From: Amycolatopsis thermophila
GTDB lineage: Bacteria > Actinomycetota > Actinomycetes > Mycobacteriales > Pseudonocardiaceae
Assembly (NCBI RefSeq): GCF_030814215.1
Contig: NZ_JAUSUT010000001.1
Location: 5,580,001-5,644,000 of the forward strand
Direction: 5' to 3'
Length of the DNA: 64,000 nt
Below are positions 42,142-50,579 of the stretch, piece by piece; within the stretch, counting starts at the first letter, position 1, and the number at the start of each line of letters is the position of its first letter. The position numbers and the translations under genes are program-made. The notes under the pieces are model-generated. The model worked only from the letters and a program-made list of their open reading frames with translations, was not told the origin of the DNA and made no database searches.

Positions 42142-43586
42142 CGAATCCCCTCCCTTCTCACCGCGGCGACCCCCGATTCCTCGGTGGTTCTCGCCGGCCC
42201 GCCGGCCCCGCGGGCACTGGTCGCTGTCGGCTCGGCCACCGCGGGCGCTTCCCGCGGGCGGCCCACGTTGTCCAGGACACAGCCGATCAGCCTGGGCCGA
42301 AGCGGCTGGAGCCGCGCGGATGCCGCGGCCAGGTCACGCCGCGTGGTCCGGCCGGCATCCACCACCAGCAGGGCCAGGTTGGCGAACTCGGCCAGCACGC
42401 CGGTGACCGGGCCGGCCAGGACCGCGGGAGCGACCACGATCACCAGGTCCGCCCCGGCGGACACCGTGCCCAGCACCTCGCCGACCGCGCCGTCGCTGAG
42501 CAGGAGGTCGTCAGGACCGCCGATCGAGCCACCCGTGATGACGGTCAGCCCGTCGACCGGGCCCGTCTGCAGCGCCGCGACGAGGGTGGCCCCCTCCCGT
42601 ATCACGTCAGCCAGTCCGGGATTCTCGTCCGGCAGGCCGAACATCGCACCGGGCTGAAGACCGGCCGGATCGGCCGCGACCAGGGTGACCGATAGTCCGG
42701 ACTGCGCCAGTGACACCGCCAGGTTCGCCGCCACCACCGCCTGCCCGGCCTGGGCGGGGCTGGTGACCAGCAGGATCCTGCCGCTCGGCGGCCGGGCACG
42801 GGCGCTGCCGGCACGCAGGGCGTGAACCGTCGTGGCGCGCATGTCACGGTAAGCGCGGGCGGCGTCGCTGTCCGGGGCGTTCAGCGTGACCAGCCGGGCG
42901 TGCGGGTCGTCGCTGCCGTACCGCACCGCCGGTAGTTCTCCGATCACCGGCACCCCAGCCCGCTGCTCGACGTCGGTCACGCTGCGCAGGCGGTCATCGA
43001 GGCGGTCGCGCACGAAGGCGGTGCCCACCCCGAGCACCAGACCCACCAGCAGCGCGATCCCGACGTCGGTCAGGTGGTTCGGGTCGCTGGGCGAAGTGGG
43101 CAGCGCCGCCCCGGTAATGATCTCCGCCGACATGGCCGGTGTGCCCCGCTGGGCCGGAGCTTCAATCGCGGCCTGGTAGTTCACGTAGGCGGCCGCCAGG
43201 GCCTGGGCGGACTGCTGCGCTTCGGCCGGTGACCGCGAGGTGTATCCGAACCGCAGCACGTGCGTGTTCGGCGGTACGGTCACCGACCGGCCCTGCGCCA
43301 GCGCCTCAGGCGGCACGCCGAGCGAGTCGGCGGCGCCGGACAGGACGGCACCCGACGTGGCCACCGTCCGCTCGGTGCTCATGTCGGGCTGCTGTGGCGC
43401 CGACGAGACGGTGAACAGCCGGGGCAGGACGAGAACATCGGCATTCGCCGTGTACTCCGCGGGGCGCGAGAAGGAGTACGCCGTGGCACCTGCGGTGACC
43501 ACCGCGGTCACCAGGATGATCCACAGTAGCTGGGCGCGCAGGAACATCGGGTCGCGTTGCTCGAAGGCTCGCCTCGTTCGCATCAT
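42138..43586 (-). CDS. Wzz/chain-length protein with degenerate BY-kinase domain
   Basis: A 482-residue protein with two membrane helices (about 19-37 and 174-192) bracketing an extracellular Wzz-like loop, then a cytosolic ParA/CpsD-like domain. In tyrosine autokinases of this family the Walker A is G-x-x-G-K-S/T. Here it is VTSPAQAGQAVVAANLAVSL (274-293), with no Lys. The Walker A' DAD is VAADPAGLQ, and Walker B is LVIVVAPAV without its Asp. The tail has no tyrosine cluster. So it looks like a pseudokinase that keeps a structural role in export and length control. Overlaps the polymerase gene by ATGA. Confidence 0.85.
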   Translation of the reverse strand: MMRTRRAFEQRDPMFLRAQLLWIILVTAVVTAGATAYSFSRPAEYTANADVLVLPRLFTVSSAPQQPDMSTERTVATSGAVLSGAADSLGVPPEALAQGRSVTVPPNTHVLRFGYTSRSPAEAQQSAQALAAAYVNYQAAIEAPAQRGTPAMSAEIITGAALPTSPSDPNHLTDVGIALLVGLVLGVGTAFVRDRLDDRLRSVTDVEQRAGVPVIGELPAVRYGSDDPHARLVTLNAPDSDAARAYRDMRATTVHALRAGSARARPPSGRILLVTSPAQAGQAVVAANLAVSLAQSGLSVTLVAADPAGLQPGAMFGLPDENPGLADVIREGATLVAALQTGPVDGLTVITGGSIGGPDDLLLSDGAVGEVLGTVSAGADLVIVVAPAVLAGPVTGVLAEFANLALLVVDAGRTTRRDLAAASARLQPLRPRLIGCVLDNVGRPREAPAVAEPTATSARGAGGPARTTEESGVAAVRREGIR

Positions 43587-45025
43587 GGTCGTCCTCGAAT
43601 GGCGAGATCACGGGATTCGGATCGGTCTTCGGGTGCCCGCCAGGCGACGCCGGCCATGGCGAGCAACGCGAAGTACGTTTCGGCGGAACCGCGGTAGGTG
43701 AGGTGCGGATCGAAGATCATGAGCACGGTGATCACGACGGTGGCCACGAACACGGCGAGTGCGGCCACGCCCACCGCGTCCCGGTACCGGCGCGCCTGCC
43801 GCCAGGCGAACCGGATGGTGACACAGACCAGGAACGCGAAACCGGCGAGCAGCGGGATTCCGCCACCCCACAGCAGCCAGGTGTAGCCGCTTTCGATCCA
43901 GACGTAGCCCGTGCCCTGGGTCGGCGCCGGGATCCGGGCCGCCGGCTGGACGCCGAACAGGACGTTCGCGTCCGAGAACAGCCTCGGCCAGAAGTTGTTC
44001 TGGAGGTTGCTCAGCCGCCCCGTCCAGGAGGCCGGCAGCCCGGTGACCTGGTCGAAGCCGTTCAGCCGTTTCGCGATCACCGCCCGCAGCGCCACCGCGG
44101 CGAACCCGACCACTGGGGCGAACAGCCAGAACAGGCGCCGCTGTCCGGTCACCGCGACGAGGCAGCACACCCCGATCAGCAGCCCGAGCCAACTGGAGAA
44201 CTCGCCCGCGGCCACCGCGCCGGTGACGAACAGCCCGCCGAGCAGGCTCAGCACGAGTCGGTGCCGCCGCACGAAGATCGCCAGGCCGGCCGCGATCGCC
44301 AGGTTGTAGATCATCAGGTCGGCGGTGGCCGCAGGCAGGCCGAGTGTCGAGCTGCCGCGGGAATTGTTCGCGAGATTCGTGTACCCGAACGGCGAGTAAT
44401 AGGTCGCGACCAGCCGCGGCACACCGAACAGCCCGATCGACTGCAGGATCGCGATCGCGGCCACCACCGCGCCGGCCCCCAGTGCGATCCACAGGCAGCG
44501 CTGCACCTGCTCCCGGGTCTTGATACTGACCCGGACGATCGTGTAGATGCCCAGGAACTTCCACATCACCAGCGCGTACAGCAGGTCGTCCAGGCTGATG
44601 GGCCGCTCCCGCGCCACCATCCAGAGCAGTGGCACGACCGAGTTGGCCACCGCTACCAGCACGATCGCGATCTCGACGGGATGGATCTTCGGACGGAGGC
44701 GTTCCCCGGAGCGCCGCCGCAGCAGCCCGCGCACCGCGAGGGCACCACCCAGCAGCAGCGCCACCGCTTCCCCGGGGCGGAACAGCGGGATGACTTGGCC
44801 GCGGTCGATGCCCGCCACCAGAGGGGTGACGGCAACCAGCAGGTAGCCGGCCAGCGCCGGCCGGAGCACTGCGACCGCGACCAGCGCGCAGGCCAGCGCG
44901 CCCAGGATGGTCGGTAGCGGGGAGTAGGCCACCAGGGCCCCGAACCCGAGCGCGGCGCCCAGGACCGCGGCCTCCCGCCCGGTCCTGGCCACCGGGCGGG
45001 GTACGGCGAACCCGGTGTCAAACAT
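43583..45025 (-). CDS. Wzy/O-antigen-ligase-like polymerase
   Basis: A 480-residue polytopic membrane protein with about ten to twelve helices (for example AAVLGAALGFGALVAYSPL, LLGGLFVTGAVAAGEFSSWL, LLAGFAFLVCVTIRFAW). The conserved O-antigen ligase-type feature is a large periplasmic loop before the last helices (LPASWTGRLSNLQNNFWPRL through GYVWIESGYTWLLWGGGIPL). ATG 45025 has GGGAG upstream and overlaps the flippase gene by 8 bp. It would polymerise flipped repeat units outside the membrane. Sequence conservation in this family is low, so the role is assigned from topology and operon. Confidence 0.8.
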   Translation of the reverse strand: MFDTGFAVPRPVARTGREAAVLGAALGFGALVAYSPLPTILGALACALVAVAVLRPALAGYLLVAVTPLVAGIDRGQVIPLFRPGEAVALLLGGALAVRGLLRRRSGERLRPKIHPVEIAIVLVAVANSVVPLLWMVARERPISLDDLLYALVMWKFLGIYTIVRVSIKTREQVQRCLWIALGAGAVVAAIAILQSIGLFGVPRLVATYYSPFGYTNLANNSRGSSTLGLPAATADLMIYNLAIAAGLAIFVRRHRLVLSLLGGLFVTGAVAAGEFSSWLGLLIGVCCLVAVTGQRRLFWLFAPVVGFAAVALRAVIAKRLNGFDQVTGLPASWTGRLSNLQNNFWPRLFSDANVLFGVQPAARIPAPTQGTGYVWIESGYTWLLWGGGIPLLAGFAFLVCVTIRFAWRQARRYRDAVGVAALAVFVATVVITVLMIFDPHLTYRGSAETYFALLAMAGVAWRAPEDRSESRDLAIRGRP

Positions 45026-46706
45026 CGCCGGCTCCCTGCCGGGCACGGCGCCGCCGGGTGACCATCTGCATCAATCCGCCGGTGAGGGCGCGAAGCTCCG
45101 AGGTGCGCATCGCGAGCTGGGTGGCGACGAACACGCCGAGGCCGGCGACCGCGGCGGCCAGCACGGCGCTCATCGGCCCGAGCGGCGGGCGGACGGCCGC
45201 GCCGACGCCCCGGGCCACATACAGCACGGGTGCCGCCATCAGCGCGGCGCCCAGGCCGATCTTCACCAAAGACGGCGAGACGCGGTGCGAAGCGGGGCCC
45301 AGCCGGCGTCGCAGCCGCAGGATCAGGTGCGTGGCGGCGACCGCCATGGCCGCCCCGTAGGCCGCACCGAGCACCGTGATCGTCGCACTGCCGTGCACCC
45401 GCAGAGCCAGACCCGCGAAGCTCAGGCAGCACACCGCCTGCAGCGCCATCGAGATCAGCGGGCTGGTGGTGTCCTTGCGCGCGAATGCGGCATAGCTGGC
45501 GATGGCGAATGCGGTCTGTGCGACCACCGCGAACGCCAGTGGGGCTATGCCCGCGGCGACCAGCGCGATGCCGTCGGCCGATCCCATCCTGCCGATCGCG
45601 ACGGCCCTGGCGATCGGCTCGGCGAGCACCGCGTACCCGACCGCCGACGGCACCGCGATGAACAGACCGAGCGCGAACCCGCGCATCAGCGTGTCCCGGA
45701 AGCCGGCGAGGTCGCCCCGCAGGTCGAGGGTGGCGAGCCTGGGCAACAGGGACAGCGCGACCGGGGTGGCGCCGAGGGCGATGGCCAGGAAGTAGAAGTT
45801 GAGCGCGATCTGGAAGGCGACGACGCCCCCCGCGACCCGGTTCGCCAGGGCCAGCAGCGACAGAACCTGCACCGCCATCAGTCCGGCCTGGGCGATCGAC
45901 GGCACAGCCCGGCGGACGAGTGCCCGCACCTCCGGATCCCGCCACCCGGCGCGCGGAAGCAGGGTGATGCCGGCTCGCCGGGCACCCCACCATTGCACGG
46001 CGGCGTGCAACGCGACCGCGCCGGTCGTGCCGAGCCCGAGCAACAGCAGTTCGGGCGTGGTGACGCTGTCGATCGTGGTCCGGTTGCCGAACAGCACCGC
46101 GGTGGCGCCGAGAACGGCGATGATGCCGAGGTTCTCCATCGCCGGCGCGGCCGCGGCCAGGGTGAACCGCCGCCGCGTGTTCATCGCCGAGGTCGCGGTG
46201 CCGACCACGCAGTAGCAGAACACCTGGGGGATGAACATGACCACCAGCACCCGGCCCACGTGCTCCTGCGAAGCCGTCGCTCCGGCCGCGGCGCCCGGCC
46301 CGGCGATCCGCAGCAGCAGCGGCCCGAACAGCACGGCCACCGGCGCGACGGCGGCCAGCGCCAGCAGCGTCAGGCCCAGGAACCCGCCGGCCACCCGCTC
46401 GGCCGAACGCAGGCCGCCGGTGTTCACGTGGCCGACCAGCGTAGGCACCAGCAGGGAGACGAACAACGAGCCGGCGAGGAAGCCGTAGTAGATCAGGTTG
46501 GGCAAGGTGTTGGTCAGCTGAAAGGTGTTGCCGAAGAAGGTCGGGCCGAGCACCGCCCCGATGACCGCCACCTTGACCACCCCGGTCACCCGGCTGGCCA
46601 GGGTGAACGACGCGACCCGGATCGAGTCCCCGGCCACGCCCGTGAACCGGGCAGGGGCTTCGTCTTCGCCGGGAGCCACCAGATCCGGCTGCTCGGACGG
46701 TCTCAT
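45018..46706 (-). CDS. MurJ/Wzx-type lipid-linked oligosaccharide flippase
   Basis: A 562-residue polytopic protein of the MviN/MurJ/MATE-like superfamily, with about fourteen helices starting SFTLASRVTGVVKVAVIGAV and LTNTLPNLIYYGFLAGSLFV. The pattern of N-terminal Arg in ASRVTG and repeated lobes is typical of MurJ-like proteins. It probably flips undecaprenyl-linked repeat units across the membrane. ATG 46706 overlaps the sugar transferase stop (TGATG). A housekeeping MurJ would normally lie elsewhere, so the operon setting supports a polysaccharide-dedicated copy. Confidence 0.87.
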   Translation of the reverse strand: MRPSEQPDLVAPGEDEAPARFTGVAGDSIRVASFTLASRVTGVVKVAVIGAVLGPTFFGNTFQLTNTLPNLIYYGFLAGSLFVSLLVPTLVGHVNTGGLRSAERVAGGFLGLTLLALAAVAPVAVLFGPLLLRIAGPGAAAGATASQEHVGRVLVVMFIPQVFCYCVVGTATSAMNTRRRFTLAAAAPAMENLGIIAVLGATAVLFGNRTTIDSVTTPELLLLGLGTTGAVALHAAVQWWGARRAGITLLPRAGWRDPEVRALVRRAVPSIAQAGLMAVQVLSLLALANRVAGGVVAFQIALNFYFLAIALGATPVALSLLPRLATLDLRGDLAGFRDTLMRGFALGLFIAVPSAVGYAVLAEPIARAVAIGRMGSADGIALVAAGIAPLAFAVVAQTAFAIASYAAFARKDTTSPLISMALQAVCCLSFAGLALRVHGSATITVLGAAYGAAMAVAATHLILRLRRRLGPASHRVSPSLVKIGLGAALMAAPVLYVARGVGAAVRPPLGPMSAVLAAAVAGLGVFVATQLAMRTSELRALTGGLMQMVTRRRRARQGAGDV

Positions 46707-47377
46707 CACGATCCGTCCGCGGACAGCACGACCACCACGGTCTTCAGCAGGATCCTGAGGTCCAGCAGGAAGCTCTGCCGCTCGACGTACTCCAGGTCGA
46801 GCAGCAGGCCCTGCCGCATGGTCAGCCGGTTGCGGCCGCTGACCTGCCACAACCCGGTGAGGCCCGGCCGGACCAGATAGCGGCGGTCATGTGCCGTGCC
46901 GAACAGCTCAGCCTCCCAGGGCAGCGCGGGGCGCGGGCCTACCAGGGACATGTCGCCGATGAGCACGTTCCACAACTGCGGCAGCTCATCGAGGCTGGCT
47001 CGCCGCAGCAACCGCCCAGCCCGGGTGATCCGGGGATCGTCTTCGAGTTTGTACAGGCCGCGCTCGCCCCCCGTCGGTGCGCCGGTGTCCTGAGCAAGCA
47101 GCTGGGCGACGTATCGCTGGTGCACGTCGTCGGAACATCCGGCGACCATGGTGCGGAACTTGTACATCACGAACGGCCGGCGGAACCGTCCGAGCCGGAC
47201 CTGGCGGAACAGGACCCCGCCCCGGCTGGTGCTGAGCACCAGTAACCCGGTCGCGACCAGCAGTGGCAGGGTGAGCCCCAGCAGAAGCGCGGCCGCGGTC
47301 ACGTCGAAGGCGCGTTTCACGGCGGCCCGCTGACGCAACTCCGCGGCGGCTGGAATCGCATCTGTCCCGCTGGTCAT
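46706..47377 (-). CDS. Undecaprenyl-phosphate sugar-1-phosphate transferase
   Basis: A 223-residue bacterial sugar transferase (WbaP/WcaJ catalytic domain without the long N-terminal membrane part). One hydrophobic segment (VTAAALLLGLTLPLLVATGL) is followed by VLFRQVRLGRFRRPFVMYKF with RTM, LRRASLDELPQLWNVLIGDM, SLVGPRPALPWE, and RPGLTGLWQVSGRN. These are the signature blocks of phosphoglycosyltransferases starting repeat-unit synthesis on undecaprenyl phosphate. It overlaps both neighbours, fitting a single operon. Confidence 0.93.
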   Translation of the reverse strand: MTSGTDAIPAAAELRQRAAVKRAFDVTAAALLLGLTLPLLVATGLLVLSTSRGGVLFRQVRLGRFRRPFVMYKFRTMVAGCSDDVHQRYVAQLLAQDTGAPTGGERGLYKLEDDPRITRAGRLLRRASLDELPQLWNVLIGDMSLVGPRPALPWEAELFGTAHDRRYLVRPGLTGLWQVSGRNRLTMRQGLLLDLEYVERQSFLLDLRILLKTVVVVLSADGS

Positions 47378-48030
47378 GCCGGCCGTCCCGGTCGCGTCGC
47401 CGCCCGCCGGTAGCGGCTGGCCGAACCGGGCACCGCCTCGACCCGGCTCTCGATCGAGCGCAGCTCACCTACCGGTCCGCGCACCGTGGCCGGGTTCCCG
47501 AACGCCACCGTGCCGGCGGGTATGTCGCGGGTGACCACGGCGCCGGCCCCGATCAGGCACCCGGCACCGATGCGCACGAACGGCAGGATGGTGACGTTGA
47601 CGCCGATCTGCGCGCCGGTACCGATCGACGGCCCGGACATCAGACCGGCGGACGCGAGCTGCCCCGGGTACAGGTCGTTGGCGATGCTGACGCCGGGCGC
47701 GAGGAACGCCTCGCCGGCGATTTCGGTGAACTGGGCGATGTAGCAGTTGGCATGGATCTTCACCCGGTCGCCGATCCGGCAGCCGTGGTCGATGACGGTG
47801 TTGCTCCACACGGATACGTCGTGGCCGACCGTGCACTCCTCGCGAATGACCACGTTGTGGCCGGTCTCGAAGCGATCGCCGATCCGCGACCCGAGGTAGA
47901 TCACACTGCCGCTGCGCAGGCGCGCCCCGGCTCCCAGGTGTGAACCGGTCGCGATCGGGCGGGCGGGCGGGTAGCCGATGACCACCCCCGCGTCGGACAC
48001 GATGCCGTTCCCCAGCTCGATCTCAGGCAT
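47374..48030 (-). CDS. Left-handed beta-helix N-acetyltransferase (WbpD-like)
   Basis: A 218-residue hexapeptide-repeat acyltransferase with repeats such as GSVIYLGSRIGDRFETGHNV, VIDHGCRIGDRVKIHANCYI and IGTGAQIGVNVTILPFVRIG, then GAGCLIGAGAVVTRDIPAGT and GNPA. It matches the family of WbpD-type enzymes that acetylate the 3-amino group of UDP-2-acetamido-3-amino-uronic acid. Its position directly after a DegT aminotransferase and a Gfo/Idh dehydrogenase supports this reading. A more general serine- or sugar-acetyltransferase role is possible. Confidence 0.88.
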   Translation of the reverse strand: MPEIELGNGIVSDAGVVIGYPPARPIATGSHLGAGARLRSGSVIYLGSRIGDRFETGHNVVIREECTVGHDVSVWSNTVIDHGCRIGDRVKIHANCYIAQFTEIAGEAFLAPGVSIANDLYPGQLASAGLMSGPSIGTGAQIGVNVTILPFVRIGAGCLIGAGAVVTRDIPAGTVAFGNPATVRGPVGELRSIESRVEAVPGSASRYRRAATRPGRPA

Positions 48031-49165
48031 GGACCAGGCCCCTCACCGCGTACCGTTCGTGGATCAGCCGGATCGCCTCGCACACCTGTCCGATCTGGTC
48101 CTCGGACATGTGCGGGAACATCGGCAGCGACAGCAGTTCGGTGGCCGACCGCTCGGCCACCGGGAGCGGGCTGTCAGCGAATCTCTGGTAGGGCTCGTGC
48201 AGGTGGCACGCCGTCGGGTAATGGATCCCGGTGTCGACGCCCAGCGCGTCGAGCAGACGGCGGACCTCGTCCCGGTCCGGCACCCGCGTCACCGCGAGGT
48301 GGTACACGTCGCGTGCCTCCGGCCGGGTGCCGGCCATCCGGAACACCGTGCCGGCCATCGCGTCGCGGTACCGCCGGGCGATGGCGATCCGGGCCTCGGT
48401 CCACCGGTCCAGGTGGCGCAGCTTCGCCGACAACACCGCCGCCTGAAGCGCGTCCAGCCGGCTGTTGGTGCCCACCACCTCGTGGCGGACGTGGGAACCA
48501 GCGACCCGTCCGTGATCGTGCAGCGACCGGACCCGGTCGGCCAGCCGCGCATCCGAGGTCACCACGGCGCCGGAGTCGCCGAACGCACCGAGGTTCTTAC
48601 CCGGATAGAAGCTGAAGGCCCCGGCCACGCCGAACGAGCCGGCGCGCCGGCCACCCCACGTCGCGCCGTGCGCCTGAGCAGCGTCCTCGATGACCGCGAT
48701 GCCCGCCGGCCCGGTCACGGTGCTGATCGCGGCCGTGTCCACCACCTGTCCGTACAGGTGGACGACGATCACCGCCGCGGTGCGCGGGGTGATCGCCGCC
48801 CGCACCGACTCCGCGGTGACCAGCAGGGTGTCGGGAGAAACGTCGGCGAACCGCGGCACGGCGCCGGCCCCGCACACCGCTTCGGCCGTGGCCACGAAGG
48901 TGTTCGCGGGCACGACCACCTCGTCGCCGGCGCCGATGCCCAGCGCCGTCAGCACCAGGCGCAGCGCGTCGGTGCCGTTGCCCACGCCGACGCACTCCGT
49001 GGTGCCGCAGTAGTCCGACCATTCGGCCTCGAAGTCGGCCACCGCCCGCCCGCCGATGAAGGCGCTGCTCGCGATGATCCGCTGCCAGCGCTCGGCGACC
49101 TCCTCGGCGATTTCCCCGGTCATCGCGGCGAGGTCGGTGAACGGGATTCGGCTGGGCCGGTTCAT
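48023..49165 (-). CDS. DegT/DnrJ/EryC1/StrS sugar aminotransferase (WbpE-like)
   Basis: A 380-residue PLP aminotransferase. Family features are CVGVGNGTDALRLVLTALGI, GDEVVVPANTFVATAEAV, VHLYGQVVDTAAI, AVIEDAAQAHGATWGGRRAG, the PLP Lys in FSFYPGKNLGAFGDSG, and IHYPTACHLHEPY. It would aminate a 3-keto nucleotide sugar produced by the oxidoreductase gene next to it, giving the substrate for the WbpD-like acetyltransferase. Overlaps both neighbours by 4-8 bp. Confidence 0.92.
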   Translation of the reverse strand: MNRPSRIPFTDLAAMTGEIAEEVAERWQRIIASSAFIGGRAVADFEAEWSDYCGTTECVGVGNGTDALRLVLTALGIGAGDEVVVPANTFVATAEAVCGAGAVPRFADVSPDTLLVTAESVRAAITPRTAAVIVVHLYGQVVDTAAISTVTGPAGIAVIEDAAQAHGATWGGRRAGSFGVAGAFSFYPGKNLGAFGDSGAVVTSDARLADRVRSLHDHGRVAGSHVRHEVVGTNSRLDALQAAVLSAKLRHLDRWTEARIAIARRYRDAMAGTVFRMAGTRPEARDVYHLAVTRVPDRDEVRRLLDALGVDTGIHYPTACHLHEPYQRFADSPLPVAERSATELLSLPMFPHMSEDQIGQVCEAIRLIHERYAVRGLVHA

Positions 49166-50343
49166 CTCACGAGTCGTTTCGGCTCGGATGGACGGTCTCG
49201 TTCCGCGGGTGGGTTCTCGCGCCGCGCGAAGTAGTCACGGAGCCACTCGTGCGGATCCAGGCTGGGGCGGGTGTCGTGCGGGTAGCCGTTGGAAGCTCCG
49301 AGCAGGACGGCACGGCCGCCGAGCTCGTCCAGCATCACCGGCCGGTTGAGGATCAACGACAGCTGGGCCGCATCGAGAATCTCCACGACGGCCAGCCCGT
49401 TCCGCCCGTCGGTCGCCGGGGTGGTGCCGTTGCGAACGCACTCGGCGAAATGACGGTCCTCTATGGACAGCGGCTCGTCGAAGGCCACGTACGGGGAGAG
49501 GATGTCGCCGTACCGGTACGACATCGGCCGCTGGGACAGGTCACCCTCGACGCTGGGCAAGCGCACCCCCTTGTCCAGCACGCGAATCCGCTCATCCCCG
49601 GCGAGGTCGTTGTAGGTGGCCATCTTCTCGCTGCCGACAGCGGTCACCCGGCGCACCTTGTACGGATCGAGCCAGCTGACGTGGACATTCGCCGACAACC
49701 GGTGGTCGGCGTAGAACAGGCGAATGTAGGCGACGTCTTCCAGCCTCGCGTGGGCGTGCCGCGACGCCCAGGCCTGGACCGCGATAGGTGACTGTCCCAC
49801 CACGAAATTGATGATCGAGAAGTCGTGCGGCGCGAGATCCACGATGACGTTCACGTCGCTCTGGTACAGGCCGAGGTTGAGCCGCGCGGTATCCAGGTAG
49901 TAGAGGTCGCCGAGCACCCCGCTCCGCACCAGGTCGCGCAGCTTCCACACCGCGGCGTTGTATTCGAACGTGTGGCCCACCATCAGGATGACGCCCGCCG
50001 TCTCGGCCGCGACGATCAGTTCGCGCGCGCCGGCCGTGGTCGCCGCAAGCGGCTTTTCCACCAGCACGTGCTTGCCGGCCGCGATGGCCTCCAGAGCCAG
50101 CGGCACATGCGTGGTGGGCGGAGTCGCGATCACCGCAGCGTCGATCTCGGGCAGCGCATCGGTCAGCGCGGTGAACGCGGCCGCGCCCGGATAGCTGCGC
50201 GACAAGCTCGACAGCCGCTCTTGCGCGCCGTCCACCAGGACGACCCGCTCGACCTCATCGATCGAGTGCAGCACCCGCACGTGCTTCGAGCCCCAGTAGC
50301 CGCAGCCCACAACTGCAACGCGCAGTCCCGAATCCTTGATCAT
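49162..50343 (-). CDS. Gfo/Idh/MocA nucleotide-sugar dehydrogenase (WbpB-like)
   Basis: A 393-residue NAD(P)-dependent oxidoreductase. The Rossmann motif is LRVAVVGCGYWGSKHVRVLH, the catalytic-Lys motif is GKHVLVEKPLAAT, then MVGHTFEYNAAVWKLRDLV, VIVDLAPHDFSIINF (the conserved His) and a C-terminal extension of about 70 residues ending RPSEPKRLVR. ATG 50343 is chosen; upstream codons lack homology. First gene of the operon. With the aminotransferase and acetyltransferase it forms the WbpB-E-D set that makes 2,3-diacetamido-uronic acids. The 6-dehydrogenase (WbpA) is not in the window. Confidence 0.9.
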   Translation of the reverse strand: MIKDSGLRVAVVGCGYWGSKHVRVLHSIDEVERVVLVDGAQERLSSLSRSYPGAAAFTALTDALPEIDAAVIATPPTTHVPLALEAIAAGKHVLVEKPLAATTAGARELIVAAETAGVILMVGHTFEYNAAVWKLRDLVRSGVLGDLYYLDTARLNLGLYQSDVNVIVDLAPHDFSIINFVVGQSPIAVQAWASRHAHARLEDVAYIRLFYADHRLSANVHVSWLDPYKVRRVTAVGSEKMATYNDLAGDERIRVLDKGVRLPSVEGDLSQRPMSYRYGDILSPYVAFDEPLSIEDRHFAECVRNGTTPATDGRNGLAVVEILDAAQLSLILNRPVMLDELGGRAVLLGASNGYPHDTRPSLDPHEWLRDYFARRENPPAERDRPSEPKRLVR

Positions 50344-50579
50344 CGATGATCGCAACCCCCACTGGTGCCTCTGGGTGCTCGGACAGCCTCGCACGGCTTG
50401 CGTGGACTGTAGGCAGGGTGAACGCCGGCTCACATCGTTCAGCTGTGGTACCCGGCCTCACCAATTTGGCGATCCCGTCTCCGCCGGAGCCCCGGCTACC
50501 CTGGCCAGCGCAGGTCAATTGCCGTGCGGCGCCGCCGGACCACCGGTCAGTGGCCGGCCAACCCGAGACGGGCGAACAC

